A stretch of DNA of 64,000 nucleotides from Azospirillaceae bacterium (GTDB lineage: Bacteria > Pseudomonadota > Alphaproteobacteria > Azospirillales > Azospirillaceae), in contig JAPWJW010000003.1 in assembly GCA_028283825.1 (NCBI GenBank), positions 1 to 64,000 of the forward strand, in the 5' to 3' direction. The translations under genes and the position numbers were made by a program. Below, in pieces: positions 57,088 through 64,000 of this stretch. Positions within the stretch are counted from its first letter, which is position 1; each line of letters begins with the position of its first letter. The notes below the pieces were generated by a model. It was not told the origin of the DNA. It was given only the letters and a program-made list of their open reading frames with translations, and searched no databases.

Positions 57088-58191
57088 TCATGCGGCCCTC
57101 CCGCTCAACTGCGCACCGGTCGCCACCTCCAGCACCACATCGGCCAGGCGGTCGGCGGCATCCGGGATGGCGAAGGACCGGGATCCGGCGGCGGCGGCCA
57201 CCAGGGGGGCGGGATCGTCCAGGAATGCGGCCAAACGCTGGGCCAGCGCCTCGGCCGTGAATTCCGCATGTGGCATCAGCCAGGCGCCGCCGGCGGCAAC
57301 CAGGGCCCGGGCGTTGGCGGTCTGGTGGTCGTCCATGGCCTGGGGATAGGGCACCAGGATGGCGGGGCGGCCGGCCACGGCCAATTCCGCCACCGTTCCG
57401 GCACCGGAACGACAGATGGCCAGGTGGCAGGCGTCCAGCCGGCCGGCCATGTCACGGAAGAAGGGGGCCAGTTCCACATCCACGCCCAGGCCGGCATAGC
57501 CTTCGCGGGCCTGTTCCATCGTCTCCACCCGGGCCTGCTGTTTGATGTGCAGGCGCAGGCGGTGTTCGATCGACAGGCGGGCGATGGCGGCGGGCAGGAT
57601 GGTGCTGAACACCGCCGCCCCCTGGCTGCCGCCCGTCACCAGGATGGACAGGGTGCCGCCGGGCGGGGTGTAGGGCCGGTCGGCCAGGGCCAGGATGGCG
57701 GGGCGCACGGGATTGCCGGTGCGGATCTGCGGCACATGGCGGGGCAGGCCGGCCACGCCGGGGAAGGATGTCGCGATGGCCCGTGCGCCACCCACCAGCA
57801 GCTTGTTGGCCCGGCCCAGCACGGCGTTCTGTTCGTGCAGCAGCACGGGCGTGCCTAAGCGCTGGGCCGCGAACACGGTGGGGACGGAGGGATAGCCGCC
57901 GAAACCGACCACCACCGCCGGCTTCAGATCTTTCAGGATGCGGCGCGCCTGCATGGCCCCCACCAGCAGCGACAGGGCGGTACGCGCCTTGGATACCAGG
58001 CCGCGGCCGGGCGTGCCGGCGCTGACCCGGTGGACGGGAATGTCGGACAGCCCTTCGCCGAAGGCATGGCCGCGCGTGTCGGTGACCAGCACCACGGGCA
58101 GCCCCCGGGCGCGTAAGCTGCGGGCCAGCGCCTCCGCCGGGAACAGATGGCCGCCGGTACCGCCGGCCGCCAGGACGATGGGGCCCGTCAT
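57088..58191 (-). CDS. murG: Lipid II synthase (GlcNAc transferase) MurG
   Basis: A 367-residue membrane-associated GT-B glycosyltransferase that adds GlcNAc to lipid I. Seen: [19 protein letters not shown] at the start, [30 protein letters not shown], the second G-loop [13 protein letters not shown] and the UDP-GlcNAc site [31 protein letters not shown] (key residues RSGAxTxxEL, PxPxAxDDHQ). The ATG at 58191 overlaps the ftsW stop by 4 bp; a longer open frame upstream is shadow of ftsW. Confidence 0.96.
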   Translation of the reverse strand: MTGPIVLAAGGTGGHLFPAEALARSLRARGLPVVLVTDTRGHAFGEGLSDIPVHRVSAGTPGRGLVSKARTALSLLVGAMQARRILKDLKPAVVVGFGGYPSVPTVFAAQRLGTPVLLHEQNAVLGRANKLLVGGARAIATSFPGVAGLPRHVPQIRTGNPVRPAILALADRPYTPPGGTLSILVTGGSQGAAVFSTILPAAIARLSIEHRLRLHIKQQARVETMEQAREGYAGLGVDVELAPFFRDMAGRLDACHLAICRSGAGTVAELAVAGRPAILVPYPQAMDDHQTANARALVAAGGAWLMPHAEFTAEALAQRLAAFLDDPAPLVAAAAGSRSFAIPDAADRLADVVLEVATGAQLSGRAA

Positions 58192-59312
58192 GGCAGGTCC
58201 CCCTGGCCGAAGCGCTTGCGGGTCAGGGCCAGCAGCATGCCGACACCGATGCCCAGCGCGATCAGGGATGAGCCGCCGTAGCTGATGAAGGGCAGGGTCA
58301 TGCCCTTGGTCGGCATCATGTGCAGGCTGGACGCCATGTTGATGCAGGCCTGAAGGCCGAACTGCATGGCCAGGCCGGCGGCGCCCAGCATGACGAACAG
58401 GCTCTGCTCGCCATAGGCGCGGGCGAAGCTGCGCATGACGACGATGCCGAACAGCAGCACGATGAACATGCACCACAGCATGCCCAGTTCCTCCCCCGCC
58501 ACGGCGAAGATGAAGTCGGCATGGGCGTCGGGGATGGTCATCTTCACGGTGCCCTGGCCGGGGCCGGTGCCCCATAGGCCGCCGTGCTGAAAGGCGTCCA
58601 GCGCGCGCTGGACCTGGTAGTTGTCGCCCGCCGCCGGATCCAGGAAGCGGTTCACGCGGCTTTGCACGTGGGGGAACAGGTAATAGGCGCCCACCAGGCC
58701 CGACAGGCCGGCCACCACCAGCACCGCCACCAGCAGGATGGGCAGGCCGGCGATGAAGAACTGGCCGAACCACACGGCGCTGACCACGAAGGTCATGCCG
58801 AGATCCGGCTGCATCAGCAGCAGGGCCACGATCATCAGGTAAAAGACGATGCAGACGCCGAAATAGACCACGTTGTTGGTGTGGCGCGCCTGGGCGAACA
58901 GCCAGGCGGCCACCACGGCGAAGGCCGGCTTGATGAATTCCGACGGCTGCACCGACAGGCCGGGCAGGTGGATCCAGCGGGTCGCACCCTTGATCTGCAC
59001 GCCCGACACCAGGGTCAGGGCCACGCCCACCAGCGACAGCAGGAACATGATCAGCGCCATGCGCCTGACACCCTTGGGCGACAGCAGTGAGACCGCCACC
59101 ATGACCAGCAGGGTGGGGATCAGCATCATCACGTGATGCTGGATGAAGTGGAAGTTATCCAGGCCGATGCGCTCGGCCACCGGCGGGCTGGCGGCCTGGA
59201 TCAGCACGACGCCGATGGTGGCGATCAGGAAGACGGTGGCCAGGGTCCAGCGATCGACGGTCCACCACCAGCGGCCGATGACGGATTGGTCGGTGCGCGA
59301 CAGCGTGATCAT
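58188..59312 (-). CDS. ftsW: Division septum SEDS polymerase FtsW
   Basis: A 374-residue SEDS protein with about ten spans, a peptidoglycan glycosyltransferase working with FtsI in the septum. Typical blocks: GATRWIHLPGLSVQPSEFIKPAF, the catalytic-loop region FLDPAAGDNYQVQRALDAFQHGGLWGTGPGQGTVK (key residues) with DAHADFIFAVAGEELG, and PTKGMTLPFISYGGSS. The 4-bp overlaps with murD upstream and murG downstream show tight coupling. Confidence 0.96.
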   Translation of the reverse strand: MITLSRTDQSVIGRWWWTVDRWTLATVFLIATIGVVLIQAASPPVAERIGLDNFHFIQHHVMMLIPTLLVMVAVSLLSPKGVRRMALIMFLLSLVGVALTLVSGVQIKGATRWIHLPGLSVQPSEFIKPAFAVVAAWLFAQARHTNNVVYFGVCIVFYLMIVALLLMQPDLGMTFVVSAVWFGQFFIAGLPILLVAVLVVAGLSGLVGAYYLFPHVQSRVNRFLDPAAGDNYQVQRALDAFQHGGLWGTGPGQGTVKMTIPDAHADFIFAVAGEELGMLWCMFIVLLFGIVVMRSFARAYGEQSLFVMLGAAGLAMQFGLQACINMASSLHMMPTKGMTLPFISYGGSSLIALGIGVGMLLALTRKRFGQGDLP

Positions 59313-60727
59313 GACGATCCGTCCTTCCCGGCTTCCAGTTCCCGCACCAGGCGCACGAAGGCGTCACCCCGCACCTCGAAATTCGGATACTGGTCGAAGC
59401 TGGCGCAGGCCGGGGACAGCAGCACGGTGCCGCCGCCGGCCGCTTTCGCCATGGCGAAGGCGGCGGGCACGGCGCGGTCCAGCGTCCCGTACCGGCCATA
59501 GCTGACCTTGCCCTCCAGCCAGGGCGCGAACTCTTCCGTCGCCTCCCCGATCAGCAGGGCGTGGCGCACCCGGCCCATGAAGGGTTCCAGGCCGCTCAAG
59601 CCCCCCTCCTTGGCCTTGCCGCCGACGATCCAGTACATGTCCTGGTAACAGCCCAGCGCCTTGGATGCCGCGTCGGCGTTGGTGGCCTTGCTGTCGTTGA
59701 CGAAGCGGATGCCATCCAGGGTGGCGATCGTCTGCTGGCGGTGGGCCAGGCCGGGGAAGCTGCGCATGGCCTCCGCGATCACCGCGGGCGCCACGCCGAC
59801 GGCGCGGGTGGCGGCATAGGCTGCGCAGGCGTTCTGCCAGTTGTGGCGGCCGGGCAATGCCGCGCAGGCTGCCAAATCGACCACGGCCCGGGCCTGGCCG
59901 TCGGTATCGTCCACCAGCGTGCCGTCGGCCGCATACACGCCGCCCGGCACCGCGCGCTCGGACGAGATGCGGATTATCTTGCGGCCGCCTTCCGCCTCCA
60001 GGCTGTCGGCCATGGCGGCGGTGTTGGGCTCATCCACGCCCAGGATGGCGACGGGCAGCGCCTTGTTCGGATCGCGGGCGCCCGGCTGGAAGATCAGGCG
60101 CTTGGCGGCGATGTAGCCATCCATGCCGCCGTGGCGGTCCAGATGGTCGGGCGTGATGTTCAGCAGCACGGCGGCATCGAAGCCCAGCGACGGCGTCAGT
60201 TCCAGCTGATAGCTGGACATCTCCAGCACGTAGACGTCATCCGCACCCAGGGCCGGGAAGGTCAGGACCGGGATGCCCAGATTGCCACCCACGGCGATGG
60301 TGCGGCCGGCCTGGGCCAGGATGTGGCCGGTCAGCGCGGTGGTGGTGGACTTCCCATTCGTGCCGGTGATGCCGACATAGGCCGCGTCAGGCTGGGCCAG
60401 GCGCAGCAGTTCCACGTCGCCGATGATGGGCATACCGGCCGCCTTGGCGCGTGTCGCTACGGGGTGGGCCTGCGGGAAGGTGTGCGGGATGCCGGGCGAC
60501 AGCACCAGGGCCGCCACGCCCGACAGATCGGCGTCGTGCAAATTGGTCAGGGGGATGCCGGCGTCCCTGGCGGCCTTCTGCCCGCCAGCGCCATCGTCCC
60601 AGGCCAGCACCTCCGCCCCGCCGGCGGCCAGCACGCGGGCCGCCGCCAGGCCGGACCGCGCCAGGCCCATCACCGCCACGCGGCGGCCTTTGAAGGGGGG
60701 GATCAGGATGGGCTGGGCGGTGGTCAT
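59309..60727 (-). CDS. murD: UDP-N-acetylmuramoylalanine--D-glutamate ligase
   Basis: A 472-residue Mur ligase adding D-Glu. Seen: VAVMGLARSGLAAARVLAAGG, LSPGIPHTFP, the ATP loop GITGTNGKSTTTAL, NITPDHLDRHGGMDGY, LPGRHNWQNACAAYAA and VNDSKATNADAASKAL, then LSPACASFDQYPNFEVRGDAF. It overlaps ftsW by 4 bp and begins 4 bp after mraY. Confidence 0.96.
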   Translation of the reverse strand: MTTAQPILIPPFKGRRVAVMGLARSGLAAARVLAAGGAEVLAWDDGAGGQKAARDAGIPLTNLHDADLSGVAALVLSPGIPHTFPQAHPVATRAKAAGMPIIGDVELLRLAQPDAAYVGITGTNGKSTTTALTGHILAQAGRTIAVGGNLGIPVLTFPALGADDVYVLEMSSYQLELTPSLGFDAAVLLNITPDHLDRHGGMDGYIAAKRLIFQPGARDPNKALPVAILGVDEPNTAAMADSLEAEGGRKIIRISSERAVPGGVYAADGTLVDDTDGQARAVVDLAACAALPGRHNWQNACAAYAATRAVGVAPAVIAEAMRSFPGLAHRQQTIATLDGIRFVNDSKATNADAASKALGCYQDMYWIVGGKAKEGGLSGLEPFMGRVRHALLIGEATEEFAPWLEGKVSYGRYGTLDRAVPAAFAMAKAAGGGTVLLSPACASFDQYPNFEVRGDAFVRLVRELEAGKDGSS

Positions 60728-60731
60728 GGGG

Positions 60732-61819
60732 TCAACGCAGCTTCAGGGTGGACAGGCCGGCCAGCGCCAGGATGACGGCGATGATCCAGAAACGGATCAC
60801 CACGGTCGGTTCCGACCAGCCCTTCTTTTCGAAATGATGGTGCAGCGGCGCCATGCGGAACACCCGCTTGCCCGTCATCTTGAAGCTGGCGACCTGCACC
60901 ATGACGGACACGGTTTCCAGTACGAACAGGCCGCCGATGATGGCCAGCACGATCTCGTGCTTGGTGATGACGGCGATGGTGCCCAAGGCGCCGCCCATGG
61001 CGAAAGAGAGCCGGTGTCGCCCATGAACACCATGGCCGGCGGGGCGTTGAACCACAGGAAACCCAGGCCGGCGCCCACCAGCGCGCCGCAGAACACGGCC
61101 AGTTCACCTGTACCCGGCACATGGTGGATTTGCAGGTAGTTGGCGAAGACGGCGTTGCCCGACAGATAGGCGATCAGGCCGAAGCTGGCGGCGGCGATCA
61201 TGATGGGCACGATGGCCAGGCCGTCCAGGCCGTCCGTCAGGTTCACCGAATGACTGGACCCGACGATGACGAAGATGGCCCAGGGCACGAACAGGAAACC
61301 CAGCGGGATCAGCACATCCTTCAGGAAGGGCACGGCCACGCTGGTGTCCAGGGGCCCCTGCGCCACCTGCAGGTACCAGGCGGTGGCGATGCCGGAGACC
61401 GCGATCATGGCGACCATCTTGCCCCGGCCGGACAGGCCCTTGGTGTTGCGCTTGGTCAGTTTCAGGAAGTCGTCGCCGAACCCCACCAGGCCGAAACCCA
61501 CGGTGACCAGCAGCACGATCCAGGTATAGGCGTTGGTCACGTCCACCCACAGGATGGTGGAGACCAGGACCGAGATCATGATCATCAGGCCGCCCATGGT
61601 GGGCGTGCCCTTCTTCTTCAGGTGCGTTTCCGGCCCATCGGTGCGGATGGGCTGTCCGGCGCCCTGCATGGACTTCAGCCAGCGGATGACGCCGGGCCCG
61701 ATGAGGAAGCTGATGATCAGCGCCGTCACCATGGCCCCGCCCGTCCGGAAGGTGATGTACCGGAACAGGTTGAAAAGCTGGAAATCGTCGGCCAGCGGGA
61801 ACAGCAGGTTGAACAACAT
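60732..61819 (-). pseudogene. mraY: Phospho-MurNAc-pentapeptide transferase, frame broken
   Basis: MraY moves phospho-MurNAc-pentapeptide to undecaprenyl phosphate, making lipid I; polytopic. The first frame has [50 protein letters not shown] and [13 protein letters not shown], all family hallmarks. At about 61000-61010, within minus-strand GGCTCTCTTTCGCCATGG, the correct protein moves to another frame: [38 protein letters not shown] and the last span. The first frame itself runs on as nonsense to 60875. One missing base (or two extra) accounts for it. Since mraY is essential, a sequencing error is most likely. Confidence 0.9.
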
Positions 61820-61829
61820 GGGACGGGTC

Positions 61830-63293
61830 TTAGCTCCCGGAGACGGCGGCGGTTGTTGCAGGGGACGGGTTGGTTGAATCGGGGGCCATGGCCTTCAGGG
61901 CCTCGACCACCTTGGCCATGCGGCTGCCGGCGGACCCCTTGACCATGATGACGTCGCCGCCACGCACGGCCGCTGCCACCAGGGGGGCCAGGTCGGCGCT
62001 GGTGTCGGCGTGGGCGCCGCGATGGGCCGGCGGCAACTGGTCGAACAGATGGCGCATGTTGGGGCCGCAGGTGAAGGCCAAATCCACCCGCGCCGCCAGC
62101 AGGGCGTCGGCCAAGCCGGCGTGCAGCTTGGGTGATTCGGCACCCAGTTCCAGCATGTCGCCCAGCGCCACCAGGCGGCGGCCGCCGGGGCCCGGCTGGG
62201 TGTGCCCCAGGACGGCGGCCGTGGCCGCGACCGACACCGGGCTGGCGTTGTAGCTTTCGTCGATGATGGTGACCGTGCCGCCTTGGGGCAGGGGCACCGT
62301 CTGGCGGACGCCCCGGCCCTTGACAGGTGCCAGGGTGCCCAGCGATCGGGCGGCCAATTCAATGTCGCCGCCGGCGGCCGAGACGGCCAGCAGCACGGCC
62401 AGGCTGTTCAGCGCCTGGTGGCGGCCCGGAATGGCCAGGGTGTAGCGCACCACCTGGCCCAAAATCTCCGCCGTCACATCGCTACTGGTGGCGCCCAGAT
62501 CCAGGTCGATCAGGCGGGCGTCGGCACCGGGCGTGGCGCCGAAGCTCAGCACATGGCCGACGCCCTGGGTGCGGGCGGCGGCCAGCAGGCGGGCGTATTG
62601 CGGGTTGTCGCGGTTCAGCACGGCGGTGCCCTGGCGCGACATGCCCTCGAATATCTCCGCCTTGGCGTCGGCGATGGCCTCCACCGACGCGAAGAACTCC
62701 AGGTGCACGGCCTCCACCGTGGTGACGATGGCGATGTCCGGCCGCGCCATGCGCGACAGCGGCCCGATCTCGCCCGCGTGGTTCATGCCCAGCTCGAACA
62801 CGCCGTAACGGACGTCGGCCGGCAGTTGGGCCAGCGACAGCGGCAGGCCCAGATGGTTGTTGAAGTTGCCTTCGGTGGCGAAGGTCGGCGCCTGGGCCGA
62901 CAGGCAGGCGCGCAGGATTTCCTTGGTGCTGGTCTTGCCGACCGATCCGGTGACGGCGATGACCTTGGCCTTGGTGTTCAGGCGCGCGACCCGGCCCATG
63001 TCCTCCAGCGCCGCCACCGTGTCCTCCACGATCAGCAGCGGGGCGTCGGCGGGCACGCCGTCCGGCACGTGGGACACCAGGCAGGCGGCGGCACCGCGCT
63101 GCAACGCCGTCGCCACGAAGGCGTGGCCGTCGAAGGTCGGGCCCTTCAGCGCCACGAACAAATCGCCCGGGGCCAGGGTGCGGGTGTTGATGGACACGCC
63201 GGTGGCGGCCCAGGCGGGACCTTGCGTGCGGGCGTTCACCGCGGCGGTGGCATCGGCGGCGGTCCAGAGGACGGGCTTGGCGGACACGGTCAT
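61830..63293 (-). CDS. murF: UDP-MurNAc-tripeptide--D-alanyl-D-alanine ligase
   Basis: A 487-residue Mur ligase adding the D-Ala-D-Ala made by Ddl. Seen: [27 protein letters not shown], the ATP loop [73 protein letters not shown] and [18 protein letters not shown]-type VKGSAGSRM. The ATG overlaps the murE stop by 4 bp; mraY begins 10 bp on. Confidence 0.96.
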   Translation of the reverse strand: MTVSAKPVLWTAADATAAVNARTQGPAWAATGVSINTRTLAPGDLFVALKGPTFDGHAFVATALQRGAAACLVSHVPDGVPADAPLLIVEDTVAALEDMGRVARLNTKAKVIAVTGSVGKTSTKEILRACLSAQAPTFATEGNFNNHLGLPLSLAQLPADVRYGVFELGMNHAGEIGPLSRMARPDIAIVTTVEAVHLEFFASVEAIADAKAEIFEGMSRQGTAVLNRDNPQYARLLAAARTQGVGHVLSFGATPGADARLIDLDLGATSSDVTAEILGQVVRYTLAIPGRHQALNSLAVLLAVSAAGGDIELAARSLGTLAPVKGRGVRQTVPLPQGGTVTIIDESYNASPVSVAATAAVLGHTQPGPGGRRLVALGDMLELGAESPKLHAGLADALLAARVDLAFTCGPNMRHLFDQLPPAHRGAHADTSADLAPLVAAAVRGGDVIMVKGSAGSRMAKVVEALKAMAPDSTNPSPATTAAVSGS

Positions 63294-64000
63294 GGCGCGG
63301 TCCCCCCGGCCAGACCCAGCACGCCACGGGCGACGGCGGCGTCGTCGAAGGGACGCACCTCCCGGCCCACGATCTGGCCCTGCTCATGCCCCTTGCCGGC
63401 GATGACCAGCACGTCGCCGGCCTTCAACGCGTTGATGGCCAGCGCGATGGCGGCGGCGCGGTCGTCCACCTCCGTCGCATCCGGACAGCCGGCCATGACC
63501 TCGGCGCGGATGGCTGCCGGCACCTCCGTGCGCGGGTTGTCGTCGGTGACGATGACGCGGTCGGCCAAGCTGGCGGCGATGGCGCCCATCATCGGGCGCT
63601 TGCCCCGGTCGCGGTCACCACCACAGCCGAAGACGACGGACAGCTTACCCTCGGCATGCGGGCGCAGGCTGTTCAGCACCGTTTCCAGTCCGTCGGGGGT
63701 GTGGGCGTAATCGACATAGATGGCGGCGCCATTGTCCAGCGTGGCCACCAGTTCCAGCCGGCCGCGCACGCCGTCCAGCTGCGATAGCAGTCCGGCCGCC
63801 GCCTGCGGCTCCGCCCCGCTGCCGATGACCATGCCCAGGGCGCACAGCGCGTTCCACACCTGGAAGCGGCCGACCAGGGGCAGGACGATCTCGTGATTCG
63901 TGCCCATGACCTCCAGGGTCAAGGCCTGGCCGTGGGGCAGGGGGCGCAGGGCCTTCACCGCCAACTCGCGGCCTTGCGCGCCAAAGCCGATCAGCGTCTG
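63290..64000 (-). CDS. murE: UDP-MurNAc-tripeptide synthetase MurE, C-terminal part (cut by window edge)
   Basis: About 236 residues of the C-terminal half of MurE. Seen: GRFQVWNALCALGMVI, VDYAHTPDGLETVLNSL, VFGCGGDRDRGKRPMMGAIA, VIVTDDNPRTEVPAAI and VLVIAGKGHEQGQ. The DNPR motif indicates meso-diaminopimelate as the added residue, as expected for a Gram-negative. The N-terminal half lies beyond the right edge. It overlaps murF by 4 bp. Confidence 0.95.
   Translation of the reverse strand, partial: QTLIGFGAQGRELAVKALRPLPHGQALTLEVMGTNHEIVLPLVGRFQVWNALCALGMVIGSGAEPQAAAGLLSQLDGVRGRLELVATLDNGAAIYVDYAHTPDGLETVLNSLRPHAEGKLSVVFGCGGDRDRGKRPMMGAIAASLADRVIVTDDNPRTEVPAAIRAEVMAGCPDATEVDDRAAAIALAINALKAGDVLVIAGKGHEQGQIVGREVRPFDDAAVARGVLGLAGGTAP

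Overview
The window is high-GC, tightly packed alphaproteobacterial chromosome. The right half carries the division and cell-wall cluster read leftwards (murE-murF-mraY-murD-ftsW-murG-murC-murB-ddl-ftsQ-ftsA-ftsZ-lpxC), and further left bamD-recN-ligA. That order, a cytochrome bc1 operon petABC, and three promoter regions with NifA-type upstream sites plus sigma-54 promoters point to a diazotroph-like member of the Rhodospirillales/Azospirillaceae (Azospirillum or Nitrospirillum type). The genus is an inference; no rRNA or nif structural gene lies in the window.

Layout. 1-2.3 kb: a cut-off unknown gene, then a Fur-box-preceded pair (DUF4198 protein and a four-EF-hand protein). 2.3-7 kb: hemF and trmL leftwards, petABC rightwards behind two large inverted repeats. 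7-17.4 kb: mixed housekeeping and accessory genes (M48 protease, DUF898, DUF924, TPR membrane protein, VOC protein, AraC and LysR regulators, aldo/keto reductase, ychF, cupin, GST, gloB). 17.5-20 kb: two tandem coiled-coil membrane proteins that seem to share an unnamed C-terminal domain, a small membrane protein and a soluble cytochrome c. 20.3-36 kb: cell-surface and signalling genes (GDSL autotransporter esterase, TonB receptor with PHP hydrolase, DUF1302/YCF48/RND export operon, PAS-GGDEF-EAL protein). 36-43.3 kb: gloA, a DUF2807 protein, ligA, recN, bamD. 43.6-47.75 kb: an island between bamD and lpxC. 47.8-64 kb: the cell-wall/division cluster.

The most unusual region is the island at 44.58-47.74 kb. 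It holds three tandem copies of one module: a TGT-N10-ACA palindrome, 143-144 bp later a near-perfect sigma-54 -24/-12 promoter, two genes for 43-52-residue single-span membrane peptides (types A and B), and a nearly identical terminator hairpin. All six peptides end in the same signature (E-x-x-G/A-M-L/M-x-[VI]-A ... N-[AY]-M-L at the C-terminus). In the third module an IS630-type element sits just behind the -12 box, cutting its genes off from their promoter. I know of no described system of this form.

A second observation is a roughly 105-135 nt intergenic element present three times (downstream of petC, of the cytochrome c gene and of the DUF2807 gene, always co-directional with that gene). 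Its hairpin stems differ between copies by compensating changes while the loops are kept. murB and mraY, both normally essential, each carry a frame break; sequencing error is the simplest explanation, but it should be checked.
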